Program-made: the position numbers and the translations under genes | The notes under the pieces: model-generated | Seen by the model: only the letters and a program-made list of their open reading frames with translations | Database searches by the model: none | What the model was told of the DNA's origin: nothing | In this document: positions 23,284 to 38,041 of the stretch, piece after piece | Layout: each line of letters starts with the position of its first letter | How positions within the stretch are numbered: position 1 is the first letter of the stretch | Origin: Siphonodentalium dalli | Taxonomy: Eukaryota; Mollusca; Scaphopoda; Gadilida; Siphonodentaliidae | DNA length: 64,000 nt | Assembly (NCBI GenBank): GCA_032622095.1 | Contig: CP136061.1 | Coordinates: 1,924,001-1,988,000, forward strand | Direction: 5' to 3'

Positions 23284-24622
23284 GTGTTAACTAAAAGTCC
23301 CGCCGGCCATGTGTTAAGCCTATTTGAACTTCAAGTGGTAAATTTTCCCTTAGAACGTTATCCGCTGTACCAGTATGTGACAACAAACGCGCCATTTTCG
23401 GTATTTTTGTCAAACGATAATCTTGCATTTCCACAACTACCCCATTTAGTGCACAAAAATCAGCAGCATAAAAATACCCAGACCCCTTCCGTAACTTCTG
23501 GACACCACCAGACTATTCCTGGACATCTAACCATACACGATCGCCATATTTACGGAGGCAATGATTTTCTGTTCCCGATTAGGGATATTTCCCTCAATGA
23601 TAATCATGCAATCAGCAGCCAGGTTTTTTTTAAATCTGACTCGAGTTTCCCTACACAAATTCAAGAAGCGTAACTCTATATAATTAGTTACTTGTAACCT
23701 ATAATTGTAAAGAAAATCGAACTTTGATCGTGTAAACCGCGCCAATTTTACAAAAAAACTTGACTGTGATACGATAGAAACATAGGAGTCATTGGACATC
23801 CTATTATCTCCCAGTGGTCCTTTAACCCACATACCCCGTTTTAAAATTAACCAATTTGTTTTGGTAAGAAATAACACCGATAATCACATCCTAATAACTC
23901 TGGAAGCACAGTTTAGTAGAAGAGATACTAATGTCTCATGTCATGCTTGTCATATACATATATACTGCACAGTGTCGCATGTCCGATATTCATCCTCTCA
24001 ATAATGGCAATATTATGACCATAAATGTGACCACACCAAACATTCAGGGGTTTTCATCAAAATTTAATTTGTAGAATCCGACTCGCGCGCATAACGCACA
24101 TGATAGAAAGGCATATGTGTAAGTTTTGAAAACTAGTTACGTATATCTACCATAGGCTTTAAGGAATTTATCTAATTTTGAACAGTACAATGTTTAATTG
24201 GATTTGAAATAGACCCCCCCCCCTCAAAATATCACCATCCGACGATGATTTGGTTCAATGATAGGCGGGTGTCCCTTTAAATTTCAGTACTTTTTGGGAG
24301 ATTGAGTCGAATTCCTATTAGATAAATTTCCATCACCTCGATCGTGCTATTTTGAACATTAAAGGTCGACCCATATGCACAAAATTGATGATTTTCAGAA
24401 ATTTACGCCTCTGGAAAAAGTTGAAGTTCCGGCGACAGTGGGTTAATAAATGTCTCGCATGTCTGAAAATGGGTCGGAAGAGCGTAAAAATACAATAACT
24501 CAACAAAACAAGACAGACTTTGTTTATCAGTGTTTCTAAATCCGCTGCCCTGAACGTTATTTGAAAAATGTTAATTTTCTGCCTATAGGTTACAAACACC
24601 TAATTATTTTCCATAGGCGACA
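23284..24622 (+). repeat. Satellite unit 10 (1,339 bp), trimer block 1, position 1
   Basis: Marked by TTTAGTGCAC, TATTCATCCTCTCAATAATG and CTCGCGCGCATAAC, all shared with unit 13. The CCAAT box is changed to TGCAATCAG. Confidence 0.95.
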
Positions 24623-25967
24623 GTGTTAACTAAAAGTCCCGCCGGCCAAGTGTTAAGCCTATTTGAACTTCAAGTGGTAAAGTTTCCCTTAGAACGTTAT
24701 CCGCTGTACCAGTATGTCACAACAAACGCGCCCTTTTCGGTATTTTTGTCAAACGATAATCTTGCATTTCCACAACTACCCCATTTACTGCACAAAAATC
24801 AGCAGCATGAAAATACCCAGACCCCTTCCGTAACTTCTGGACACCACCAGACTATTCCTGGACATCTAACCATACACGATCGCCATATTTACGGAGTCTA
24901 TGATTTTCTGTTCCCGATTAGGGATATTTCCCTCAATGATAATCAACCAATCAGCAGCCAGGGTTTTTTTTAATCTGACTCGAGTTTCCCTACACAAATT
25001 CAAGAAGCGTAACTCTATATAATTAGTTGCTTGTAACCTATAATTGTAAAGAAAATCGAACTTTGATCGTGTAAACCGCGCCAATTTTACAAAAAAAAGC
25101 TTTACCGTGATACGATAGAAACATAGGAGTCATTGGACATCATATTTTCTCCCAGCTGTCCTTTAACCCACATACCATGTTTTAAAATTAACCAATTTTT
25201 TTTTGGGTAAAAAATAACACCGATAATCACATCCTGATAACTCTGGAAGCACACTTTAGTAGAAGAGATACTAAAGTCTCATGTCATGCTTGTCATAGAG
25301 ATATATACTGCACAGTGTCGCATGTCCCATATCCATCCACTCACTAACGGCAATATTATGACCACAAATGTGACCACACCAAAAATTCAGGGGTTTTCAT
25401 AAAAATTTAATTTGTAGAATCCGACTCGCGTGCATAACGCACACGATAGAAAGGCATATGTATAAGTTTTGAAAACTAGTTACGTATATCTACCATACCC
25501 TTTAAGGAATTTATCTAATTTTGAACAGTTCAATGTTTAATTGGATTTGAAATAGACCCCCCCCCCCCTCAAAATTTCACCATCCGACGATGATTTGGTT
25601 CAATGATAGGCGGGTGTCCCTTTAAATTTCAGTACTTTTTAGGAGTTTGAGTCGAATTCCTATTAGAGAAATTTCCATCACCTCGATCGTGCTATTTTGA
25701 ACATTAAAGGTCGACCCATATGCACAAAATTGATGATTTTCAGAAAATTACGCCTCCGGTAAAGGTTGAAGTTCCGGCGACAGAGGGTTAATAAATGTCT
25801 CGCATGTCTGAAAATTGGTCGGTGTGGCGTAAAAATACAATAACTCAACAAAACAAGACAGACTTTGTTTATCAGTGTTTCTAAATTCGCTGCCCTGAAC
25901 GATATTTGAAAAATGTGAATATTCTGCCTATAGGTTACAAACACCTAATTATTTTCCATAGGCGACA
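24623..25967 (+). repeat. Satellite unit 11 (1,345 bp), trimer block 1, position 2
   Basis: GGCCAAGTGTTAAG and CAGCATGAAAATACC, as in units 3 and 14; full length. Confidence 0.95.
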
Positions 25968-27307
25968 GTGTTAACTAAAAGTCCCGCCGGCCATGGTTAA
26001 GCCTATTTGAACTTCAAGTGGTAAATTTTCCCTTAGAACGTCATCCGCTGCACCAGTATGTGACAACAAACGCGCCATTTTCGGTATTTTTGTCAAACGA
26101 TAATCTTGCATTTCCACAACTACCCCATTTACTGCACAAAAATCAGCAGCATAAAAATACCCAGACCCCTTCCGAAACTTCTGGACACCACCAGACTATT
26201 CCTGGACATCTAACCATACACGATCGCCATATTTACGGAGGCTATGATTTTCTGTTCCCGATTAGGGATATTTCCCTCAATGATAATCAACCAATCAGCA
26301 GCCAGGTTTTTTTTTAATCTGACTCGAGTTTCCCTACACAAATTCAAGAAGCGTAACTCTATATAATTAGTTACTTGTAACCTATAATTGTAAAGAAAAT
26401 CGAACTTTGATCGTGTAAACCGCGCCAATTTTACAAAAAAACTTTACTGTGATACGATAGAAACATAGGAGTCATTGGACATCCTATTATCTCCCAGTGG
26501 TCCTTTAACCCACATACCCCATTTTAAAATTAACCAATTTGTTTTGGGGAAAAAATAACACCGATAATCACATCCTGATAACTCTGGAAGCACAGTTTAG
26601 TAGAAGAGATACTAATGTCGCATGTCATGCTTGTCATATACATATATACTGCACAGTGTCGCATGTCCGATATCCATCCTCTCACTAATGGCAATATTAT
26701 GACCACAAATGTGACCACACCAAAAATTCAGGGGTTTTCATCAAAATTTTATTTGTAGAATCCGACTCGCGTGCATAACGCACATGATAGAAAGGCATAT
26801 TTATAAGTTTTGAAAACTAGTTACGTATATCTACCATAGGCTTTAAGGAATTTATCTAATTTTGAACAGTACAATGTTTAATAGGATTTGAAATAGACCC
26901 CCCCCCCTCAAAATTTCACCAACCGACGATGATTTGGTTCAATGATAGGCGGGTGTCCCTTTAAATTTCAGTACTTTTTGGGAGTTTGAGTCGAATTCCT
27001 ATTAGAGAAATTTCCATCACCTCGATCGTGCTATTTTGAACATTAAAGGTCGACCCATATGCACAAAATTGATGATTTTCAGAAAATTACGCCTCCGGTA
27101 AAGGTTGAAGTTCCGGCGACAGAGGGTTAATAAATGTCTCGCATGTCTGAAAATTGGTCGGTGTGGCGTAAAAATACAATAACTCAACAAAACAAGACAG
27201 ACTTGGTTTATCAGTGTTTCTAAATTCGCTGCCCTGAACGTTATTTGAAAAAATGTTAATTTTCTGCCTATAGGTTACAAACACCTAATTATTTTCCATA
27301 GGCGACA
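25968..27307 (+). repeat. Satellite unit 12 (1,340 bp), trimer block 1, position 3
   Basis: GGCCATGGTTAAG (one base shorter) and CATATTTATAAG, shared with unit 15. Confidence 0.95.
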
Positions 27308-28647
27308 GTGTTAACTAAAAGTTCCGCCGGCCATGGTTAAGCCTATTTGAACTTCAAGTGGTAAATTTTCCCTTAGAACGTTATCCGCTGTACCAGTATG
27401 TGACAACAAACGCGCCATTTTCGGTATTTTTGTCAAACGATAATCTTGCATTTCCACAACTACCCCATTTAGTGCACAAAAATCAGCAGCATAAAAATAC
27501 CCAGACCCCTTCCGTAACTTCTGGACACCACCAGACTATTCCTGGACATCTAACCATAGACGATCGCCATATTTACGGTGGCAATGATTTTCTGTTCCCG
27601 ATTAGGGATATTTCCCTCAATGATAATCATCCAATCAGCAGCCAGGTTTTTTTTAAATCTGACTCGAGTTTCCCTACACAAATTCAAGAAGCGTAACTCT
27701 ATATAATTAGTTACTTGTAACCTATAATTGTAAAGAAAATCGAACTTTGATCGTGTAAACCGCGCCAATTTTACAAAAAAACTTGACTGTGATACGATAG
27801 AAACATAGGAGTCATTGGACATCCTATTATCTCCCAGTGGTCCTTTAACCCACATACCCCGTTTTAAAATTAACCAATTTGTTTTGGTAAGAAATAACAC
27901 CGATAATCACATCCTGATAACTCTGGAAGCACAGTTTAGTAGAAGAGATACTAATGTCTCATGTCATGCTTGTCATATACATATATACTGCACAGTGTCG
28001 CATGTCCGATATTCATCCTCTCAATAATGGCAATATTATGACCATAAATGTGACCACACCAAACATTCAGGGGTTTTCATCAAAATTTAATTTGTAGAAT
28101 CCGACTCGCGCGCATAACGCACATGATAGAAAGGCATATGTGTAAGTTTTGAAAACTAGTTACGTATATCTACCATAGGCTTTAAGGAATTTATCTAATT
28201 TTGAACAGTACAATGTTTAATTGGATTTGAAATAGACCCCCCCCCCCCTCAAAATATCACCATCCGACGATGATTTGGTTCAATGATAGGCGGGTGTCCC
28301 TTTAAATTTCAGTACTTTTTGGGAGTTTGAGTCGAATTCCTATTAGATAAATTTCCATCACCTCGATCGTGCTATTTTGAACATTAAAGGTCGACCCATA
28401 TGCACAAAATTGATGATTTTCAGAAATTTACGCCTCTGGAAAAAGTTGAAGTTCCGGCGACAGTGGGTTAATAAATGTCTCGCATGTCTGAAAATGGGTC
28501 GGAAGAGCGTAAAAATACAATAACTCAACAAAACAAGACAGACTTTGTTTATCAGTGTTTCTAAATGCGCTGCCCTGAACGTTATTTGAAAAATGTTAAT
28601 TTTCTGCCTATAGGTTACAAACACCTAATTATTTTCCATAGGCGACA
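27308..28647 (+). repeat. Satellite unit 13 (1,340 bp), trimer block 2, position 1
   Basis: Near copy of unit 10 with the same rare CTCGCGCGCATAAC and TATTCATCCTCTCAATAATG. Confidence 0.95.
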
Positions 28648-29990
28648 GTGTTAACTAAAAGTCCCGCCGGCCAAGTGTTAAGCCTATTTGAACTTCAAGT
28701 GGTAAAGTTTCCCTTAGAACGTTATCCGCTGTACCAGTATGTCACAACAAACGCGCCCTTTTCGGTATTTTTGTCAAACGATAATCTTGCATTTCCACAA
28801 CTACCCCATTTACTGCACAAAAATCAGCAGCATGAAAATACCCAGACCCCTTCCGTAACTTCTGGACACCACCAGACTATTCCTGGACATCTAACCATAC
28901 ACGATCGCCATATTTACGGAGTCTATGATTTTCTGTTCCCGATTAGGGATATTTCCCTCAATGATAATCAACCAATCAGCAGCCAGGGTTTTTTTTAATC
29001 TGACTCGAGTTTCCCTACACAAATTCAAGAAGCGTAACTCTATATAATTAGTTGCTTGTAACCTATAATTGTAAAGAAAATCGAACTTTGATCGTGTAAA
29101 CCGCGCCAATTTTACAAAAAAAAGCTTTACCGTGATACGATAGAAACATAGGAGTCATTGGACATCATATTTTCTCCCAGCTGTCCTTTAACCCACATAC
29201 CATGTTTTAAAATTAACCAATTTTTTTTTGGGTAAAAAATAACACCGATAATCACATCCTGATAACTCTGGAAGCACACTTTAGTAGAAGAGATACTAAA
29301 GTCTCATGTCATGCTTGTCATAGAGATATATACTGCACAGTGTCGCATGTCCCATATCCATCCACTCACTAACGGCAATATTATGACCACAAATGTGACC
29401 ACACCAAAAATTCAGGGGTTTTCATAAAAATTTAATTTGTAGAATCCGACTCGCGTGCATAACGCACACGATAGAAAAGCATATGTATAAGTTTTGAAAA
29501 CTAGTTACGTATATCTACCATACCCTTTAAGGAATTTATCTAATTTTGAACAGTTCAATGTTTAATTGGATTTGAAATAGACCCCCCCCCCTCAAAATTT
29601 CACCATCCGACGATGATTTGGTTCAATGATAGGCGGGTGTCCCTTTAAATTTCAGTACTTTTTAGGAGTTTGAGTCGAATTCCTATTAGAGAAATTTCCA
29701 TCACCTCGATCGTGCTATTTTGAACATTAAAGGTCGACCCATATGCACAAAATTGATGATTTTCAGAAAATTACGCCTCCGGTAAAGGTTGAAGTTCCGG
29801 CGACAGAGGGTTAATAAATGTCTCGCATGTCTGAAAATTGGTCGGTGTGGCGTAAAAATACAATAACTCAACAAAACAAGACAGACTTTGTTTATCAGTG
29901 TTTCTAAATTCGCTGCCCTGAACGATATTTGAAAAATGTGAATATTCTGCCTATAGGTTACAAACACCTAATTATTTTCCATAGGCGACA
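28648..29990 (+). repeat. Satellite unit 14 (1,343 bp), trimer block 2, position 2
   Basis: Near copy of unit 11, including the rare CATACCATGTTTTAAAATT. Confidence 0.95.
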
Positions 29991-31329
29991 GTGTTAACTA
30001 AAAGTCCCGCCGGCCATGGTTAAGCCTATTTGAACTTCAAGTGGTAAATTTTCCCTTAGAACGTCATCCGCTGCACCAGTATGTGACAACAAACGCGCCA
30101 TTTTCGGTATTTTTGTCAAACGATAATCTTGCATTTCCACAACTACCCCATTTACTGCACAAAAATCAGCAGCATAGAAATACCCAGACCCCTTCCGTAA
30201 CTTCTGGACGCCACCAGACTATTCCTGGACATCTAACCATACACGATCGCCATATTTACGGAGGCTGTGATTTTCTGTTCCCGATTAGGGATATTTCCCT
30301 CAATGATAATCAACCAATCAGCAGCCAGGTTTTTTTTTAATCTGACTCGAGTTTCCCTACACAAATTCAAGAAGCGTAACTCTATATAATTAGTTACTTG
30401 TAACCTATAATTGTAAAGAAAATCGAACTTTGATCGTGTAAACCGCGCCAATTTTACAAAAAAACTTTACTGTGATACGATAGAAACATAGGAGTCATTG
30501 GACATCCTATTATCTCCCAGTGGTCCTTTAACCCACATACCCCGTTTTAAAATTAACCAATTTGTTTTGGTAAGAAATAACACCGATAATCACATCCTGA
30601 TAACTCTGGAAGCACAGTTTAGTAGAAGAGATACTAATGTCTCATGTCATGCTTGTCATATACATATATACTGCACAGTGTCGCATGTCCGATATCCATC
30701 CTCTCAATAATGGCAATATTATGACCACAAATGTGACCACACCAAAAATTCAGGGGTTTTCATCAAAATTTTATTTGTAGAATCCGACTCGCGTGCATAA
30801 CGCACATGATAGAAAGGCATATTTATAAGTTTTGAAAACTAGTTACGTATATCTACCATAGGCTTTAAGGAATTTATCTAATTTTGAACAGTACAATGTT
30901 TAATAGGATTTGAAATAGACCCCCCCCCCCTCAAAATTTCACCAACCGACGATGATTTGGTTCAATGATAGGCGGGTGTCCCTTTAAATTTCAGTACTTT
31001 TTGGGAGTTTGAGTCGAATTCCTATTAGAGAAATTTCCATCACCTCGATCGTGCTATTTTGAACATTAAAGGTTGACCCATATGCACAAAATTGATGATT
31101 TTCAGAAAATTACGCCTCCGGTAAAGGTTGAAGTTCCGGCGACAGAGGGTTAATAAATGTCTCGCATGTCTGAAAATGGGTCGGTAGAGCGTAAAAATAC
31201 AATAACTCAACAAAACAAGACAGACTTTGTTTATCAGTGTTTCTAAATTCGCTGCCCTGAACGATATTTGAAAAATGTTAATTTTCTGCCTATAGGTTAC
31301 AAACACCTAATTATTTTCCATAGGCGACA
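29991..31329 (+). repeat. Satellite unit 15 (1,339 bp), trimer block 2, position 3
   Basis: Near copy of unit 12; carries CAGCATAGAAATACC and GGACGCCACC, shared with unit 16. Confidence 0.95.
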
Positions 31330-32668
31330 GTGTTAACTAAAAGTCCCGCCGGCCATGGTTAAGCCTATTTGAACTTCAAGTGGTAAATTTTCCCTTAGAA
31401 CGTCATCCGCTGCACCAGTATGTGACAACAAACGCGCCATTTTCGGTATTTTTGTCAAACGATAATCTTGCATTTCCACAACTACCCCATTTACTGCACA
31501 AAAATCAGCAGCATAGAAATACCCAGACCCCTTCCGAAACTTCTGGACGCCACCAGACTATTCCTGGACATCTAACCATACACGATCGCCATATTTACGG
31601 AGGCTGTGATTTTCTGTTCCCGATTAGGGATATTTCCCTCAATGATAATCAACCAATCAGCAGCCAGGTTTTTTTTTTAATCTGACTCGAGTTTCCCTAC
31701 ACAAATTCAAGAAGCGTAACTCTATATAATTAGTTACTTGAAACCTATAATTGTAAAGAAAATCGAACTTTGATCGTGTAAACCGCGCCAATTTTACAAA
31801 AAAACTTTACTGTGATACGATAGAAACATAGGAGTCATTGGACATCCTATTATCTCCCAGTGGTCCTTTAACCCACATACCCCGTTTTAAAATTAACCAA
31901 TTTGTTTTGGTAAGAAATAACACCGATAATCACATCCTGATAACTCTGGAAGCACAGTTTAGTAGAAGAGATACTAATGTCTCATGTAATGCTTGTCATA
32001 GACATATATACTGCACAGTGTCGCATGTCCTATATCCATCCACTCACTAACGGCAATATTATGACCACAAATGTGACCACACCAAACATTCAGGGGTTTT
32101 CATCAAAATTTAATTTGTAGAATCCGACTCGCGTGCATAACGCACACGATAGAAAACCACATGTATAAGTTTTGAAAACTAGTTACGTATATCTACCATA
32201 CGCTTTACGGAATTTATCTCATTTTGAACAGTACAATGTTTAATTGGATTTGAAATAGACCCCCCCCCCCTCAAAATTTCACCATCCGACGATGATTTGG
32301 TTCAATGATAGGCGGGTGTCCCTTTAAATTTCAGTACTTTTTAGGAGTTTGAGTCGAATTCCTATTAGAGAAATTTCCATCACCTCGATCGTGCTATTTT
32401 GAATATTAAAGGTCGACCCATATGCACAAAATTGATGATTTTCAGAAAATTACGCCTCCGGAAAAGGTTGAAGTTCCGGCGACAGAGGGTTAATAAATGT
32501 CTCGCATGTCTGAAAATGGGTCGGTAGGGCGTAAAAATACAATAACTCAACAAAACAAGACATACTTTGTTTATCAGTGTTTCTAAATTCGCGTCCTGAA
32601 CGATATTTGAAAATTGTGAATTTTCTGCCTATAGGTTACAAACACCTAATTATTTTCCATAGGCGACA
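31330..32668 (+). repeat. Satellite unit 16 (1,339 bp), chimera
   Basis: Matches unit 15 to about 31980, then carries GTAATGCTTG, CCTATATCCATCC and CCACATGTATAAG of units 6/8. Switch lies between about 31910 and 31990. Confidence 0.95.
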
Positions 32669-34009
32669 GTGTTAACTAAAAGTCCCGCCGGCCATGTGTT
32701 AAGCCTATTTGAACTTCAAGTGGTAAATTTTCCGTTAGAACGTCATCCGCTGCACCAGTATGTGACAACAAACGCGCCCTTTTCGGTATTTTTGTCAAAC
32801 GATAATCTTGCATTTCCACAACTACCCCATTTACTGCACAAAAATCAGCAGCATAAAAATACCCAGACCCCTTCCGTAACTTCTGGACACCACCAGACTA
32901 TTCCTGGACATCTAACCATACACGATCGCCATATTTACGGAGGCTATGATTTTCTGTTCCCGATTAGGGATATTTTCCTCAATGATAATCAACCAATCAG
33001 CAGCCAGGTTTTTTTTAAAATCTTACTCGAGTTTCCCTACACTAATTCAAGAAGCATAACTCTATATAATGAGTGCTTGTAACATATACTGGTAATGAAA
33101 ATCGAACTTTGATCGTGTAAACCGCGCCAATTTTACAAAAAAAGCTTTACCGTGATACGATAGAAACATAGGAGTCATTGGATATCCTATTATCTCCCAG
33201 CGGTCCTTTAACCCACATACCCCGTTTTAAAATTAACCAATTTTTTTGGGTAAGAAATAACACCGATAATCACATCCTGATAACTCTGGAAGCACAGTTT
33301 AGTAGAAGAGATACTAATGTCTCATGTAATGCTTGTCATAGACATATATACTGCACAGTGTCGCATGTCCTATATCCATCCACTCACTAACGGCAATATT
33401 ATGACCACAAATGTGACCACACCAAAAATTCAGGGGTTTTCATAAACATTTAATTTGTAGAATCCGACTCGCGTGCATAACGCACACGATAGAAAGGCAT
33501 ATGCATAAGTTTTGAAAACTAGTTACGTATATCTACCATACGCTTTACGGAATTTATCTCATTTTGAACAGTACAATGTTTAATTGGATTTGAAATAGAC
33601 CCCCCCCCCCTCAAAATTTCACCATCCGACGATGATTTGGTTCAATGATAGGCGGGTGTCCCTTTAAATTTCAGTACTTTTTAGGAGTTTGAGTCGAATT
33701 CCTATTAGAGAAATTTCCATCACCTCGATCGTGCTATTTTGAACGTTAAAGGTCCACCCATATGCACAAAATTGATGATTTTCAGAAATTTACGCCTCCG
33801 GAAACAGTTGAAGTTCCGGCGACAGAGGTTAATAAATGTCTCGCATAATCTGAAAATGGGTCGGTAGGGCGTAAAAATAAAATAACTCAACAAAACAAGA
33901 CAGACTTGGTTTATCAGTGTTTCTAAATTCGCTGCCCTGAACGTTATTTGAAAAATGTTAATTTTCTGCCTATAGGTTACAAACACCTAATTATTTTCCA
34001 TAGGCGACA
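32669..34009 (+). repeat. Satellite unit 17 (1,341 bp), mosaic
   Basis: Unit 9-like to about 33300 (GGATATCC, AGCGGTCC), then K-type GTAATGCTTG, then unit 9-like again near the end (CAGAGGTTAATAAATG). Confidence 0.95.
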
Positions 34010-35356
34010 GTGTTAACTAAAAGTCCCGCCGGCCATGTGTTAAGCCTATTTGAACTTCAAGTGGTAAATTTTCCCTCAGAACGTTATCCGCTGTACCAGT
34101 ATGTGACAACAAACGCGCCATTTTCGGTATTTTTGTCAAACGATAATCTTACATTTCCACAACTACCCCATTTAGTGCACAAAAATCAGCAGCATAAAAA
34201 TACCCAGACCCCTTCCGTAACTTCTGGACACCACCAGACTATTCCTGGACATCTAACCATACACGATCGCCATATTTACGGAGGCAATGATTTTCTGTTC
34301 CCGATTAGGGATATTTCCCTCAATGATAATCAACCAATGAGCAGCCAGGTTTAAAAAAAAAATCTGACTCGAGTTTCCCTACTCAAATTCAAGAAGCTTA
34401 ACTCTATATAATTAGTTGCTTGTAACCTATAATTGTAAAGAATATCGATCTTTGATCGTGTAAACCGCGCCAATTTTACAAAAAAAACCTTTACCGTGAT
34501 ACGATAGAAACATAGGAGTCATTGGACATCCTATTATCTCCCAGCTGTCCTTTAACCCACATACCCTGTTTTAAAATTAACCATTTTTTTTGGGTAAGAA
34601 ATAACACCGATAATCACATCCTGATAACTCTGGAAGCACACATTAGTAGAAGAGATACTAAAGTCTCATGTCATGCTTGTCATAGACATATATACTGCAC
34701 AGTGTCGCATGTCCCATATGCATCCACTCACTAACGGCAATATTATGACCACAAATGTGACCACACCAAAAATTCAGGGGTTTTCATAAAAAATTAATTT
34801 GTAGAATCCGACTCGCGTGCATAACGCACAAGATAGAAAAGCATATGTATAAGTTTTGAAAACTAGTTACGTATATCTGACATACGCTTTAAGGAATTTA
34901 TCTAATTTTGAACAGTACAATGTTTAGTTGGATTTGAAATAGACCCCCCCCCCCCCCTCAAAATTTCACCATCCGACGATGATTTGGTTCAATGATAGGC
35001 GGGTGTCCCTTTGAATTTCAGTACTTTTTAGGAGTTTGAGTCGAATTCCTATTAGAGAAATTTCCATCACCTCGATCGTGCTATTTTGAACATTAAAGGT
35101 CGACCCATATGCACAAAATTGATGATTTTCAGAAAATTACGCCTCCGGAAAAGGTTGAAGTTCCGGCGACAGAGGGTTTATAAATGTCTCGCATAATCTG
35201 AAAATGGGTCGGTAGGGCGTAAATTACATTAACTCAACAAAACTAGACATACTTTGTTAATCAGTGTTTCTAAATTCGCTGCCCTGAACGATATTTGAAA
35301 AATGTGAAATTTCTGCCTATAGGTTACAAACACCTAATTATTTTTCATAGGCGACA
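34010..35356 (+). repeat. Satellite unit 18 (1,347 bp), A-tract variant
   Basis: The homopolymer reads GGTTTAAAAAAAAAATC instead of a T run. CACATTAGTAG and the longest poly-C (14, near 34944-34957). Near copy of unit 20. Confidence 0.95.
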
Positions 35357-36698
35357 GTGTTAACTAAAAGTCCCGCCCGCCACGGTTAAGCCTATTTGAA
35401 CTTCAAGTGGTAAATTTTCCCTTAGAACGTCATCCGCTGCACCAGTATGTGACAACAAACGCGCCCTTTTCGGTATTTTTGTCAAACGATAATCTTGCAT
35501 TTCCACAACTACCCCATTTACTGCACAAAAATCAGCAGCATAAAAATACCCAGACCCCTTCCGTAACTTCTGGACACCACCAGACTATTCCTGGACATCT
35601 AACCATACACGATCGCCATATTTACGGAGGCTATGATTTTCTGTTCCCGATTAGGGATATTTTCCTCAATGATAATCAACCAATCAGCAGCCAGGTTTTT
35701 TTTTAAATCTGACTCGAGTTTCCCTACACTAATTCAAGAAGCATAACTCTATATAATGAGTGCTTGTAACATATACTTGTAAAGAAAATCGAACTTTGAT
35801 CGTGTAAACCGCGCCAATTTTACAAAAAAAGCTTTACCGTGATACGATAGAAACATAGGAGTCATTGGATATCCTATTATCTCCCAGCGGTCCTTTAACC
35901 CACATACCCCGTTTTAAAATTAACCAATTTTTTTGGGTAAGAAATAACACCGATAATCACATCCTGATAACTCTGGAAGCACAGTTTAGTAGAAAAGATA
36001 CTAATGTCTCATGTCATACTTGTCATAGACATATATACTGCACAGTGTCGCATGTCCCATATCCATCCACTCACTAATGGCAATATTATGACCACAAATG
36101 TGACCACACCAAAAAATTCAGGGGTTTTCATCATAATTTAATTTGTAGAATCCGACTCGCGTGCATAACGCACACGATAGAAAGGCATATGTATAAGTTT
36201 TGAAAACTAGTTACGTATATCTACCATACGCTTTAAGGAATTTATCTAATTTTGAACAGTACAATGTTTAGTTGGATTTGAAATAGACCCCCCCCCCCCT
36301 CAAAATTTCACCATCCGACGATGATTTGGTTCAATGATAGGCGGGTGTCCCTTTAAATTTCAGTACTTTTTAGGAGTTTGAGTCGAATTCCTATTAGAGA
36401 AATTTCCATCACCTCGATCGTGCTATTTTGAACGTTAAAGGTCCACCCATATGCACAAAATTGATGATTTTCAGAAATTTACGCCTCCGGAAACAGTTGA
36501 AGTTCCGGCGACAGAGGTTAATAAATGTCTCGCATAATCTGAAAATGGGTCGGTAGGGCGTAAAAATAAAATAACTCAACAAAACAAGACAGACTTGGTT
36601 TATCAGTGTTTCTAAATTCGCTGCCCTGAACGTTATTTGAAAAATGTTAATTTTCTGCCTATAGGTTACAAACACCTAATTATTTTCCATAGGCGACA
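35357..36698 (+). repeat. Satellite unit 19 (1,342 bp)
   Basis: Rare start CCCGCCCGCCACGGTTAAG, shared with unit 21; remainder like units 9 and 22. Confidence 0.95.
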
Positions 36699-38041
36699 GT
36701 GTTAACTAAAAGTCCCGCCGGCCATGTGTTAAGCCTATTTGAACTTCAAGTGGTAAATTTTCCCTTAGAACGTTATCCGCTGTACCAGTATGTGACAACA
36801 AACGCGCCATTTTCGGTATTTTTGTCAAACGATAATCTTACATTTCCACAACTACCCCATTTAGTGCACAAAAATCAGCAGCATAAAAATACCCAGACCC
36901 CTTCCGTAACTTCTGGACACCACCAGACTATTCCTGGACATCTAACCATACACGATCGCCATATTTACGGAGGCAATGATTTTCTGTTCCCGATTAGGGA
37001 TATTTCCCTCAATGATAATCAACCAATGAGCAGCCAGGTTTAAAAAAAAAATCTGACTCGAGTTTCCCTACTCAAATTCAAGAAGCTTAACTCTATATAA
37101 TTAGTTGCTTGTAACCTATAATTGTAAAGAATATCGATCTTTGATCGTGTAAACCGCGCCAATTTTACAAAAAAAACCTTTACCGTGATACGATAGAAAC
37201 ATAGGAGTCATTGGACATCCTATTATCTCCCAGCTGTCCTTTAACCCACATACCCTGTTTTAAAATTAACCAATTTTTTTGGGTAAGAAATAACACCGAT
37301 AATCACATCCTGATAACTCTGGAAGCACACATTAGTAGAAGAGATACTAAAGTCTCATGTCATGCTTGTCATAGACATATATACTGCACAGTGTCGCATG
37401 TCCCATATCCATCCACTCACTAACGGCAATATTATGACCACAAATGTGACCACACCAAAAATTCAGGGGTTTTCATAAAAATTAATTTGTAGAATCCGAC
37501 TCGCGTGCATAACGCACAAGATAGAAAAGCATATGTATAAGTTTTGAAAACTAGTTACGTATATCTGACATACGCTTTAAGGAATTTATCTAATTTTGAA
37601 CAGTACAATGTTTAGTTGGATTTGAAATAGACCCCCCCCCCCTCAAAATTTCACCATCCGACGATGATTTGGTTCAATGATAGGCGGGTGTCCCTTTGAA
37701 TTTCAGTACTTTTTAGGAGTTTGAGTCGAATTCCTATTAGAGAAATTTCCATCACCTCGATCGTGCTATTTTGAACATTAAAGGTCGACCCATATGCACA
37801 AAATTGATGATTTTCAGAAAATTACGCCTCCGGAAAAGGTTGAAGTTCCGGCGACAGAGGGTTTATAAATGTCTCGCATAATCTGAAAATGGGTCGGTAG
37901 GGCGTAAATTACATTAACTCAACAAAACTAGACATACTTTGTTAATCAGTGTTTCTAAATTCGCTGCCCTGAACGATATTTGAAAAATGTGAAATTTCTG
38001 CCTATAGGTTACAAACACCTAATTATTTTTCATAGGCGACA
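36699..38041 (+). repeat. Satellite unit 20 (1,343 bp), A-tract variant
   Basis: Near copy of unit 18, including GAATATCGATC and CAAGATAGAAAAGC. Confidence 0.95.
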
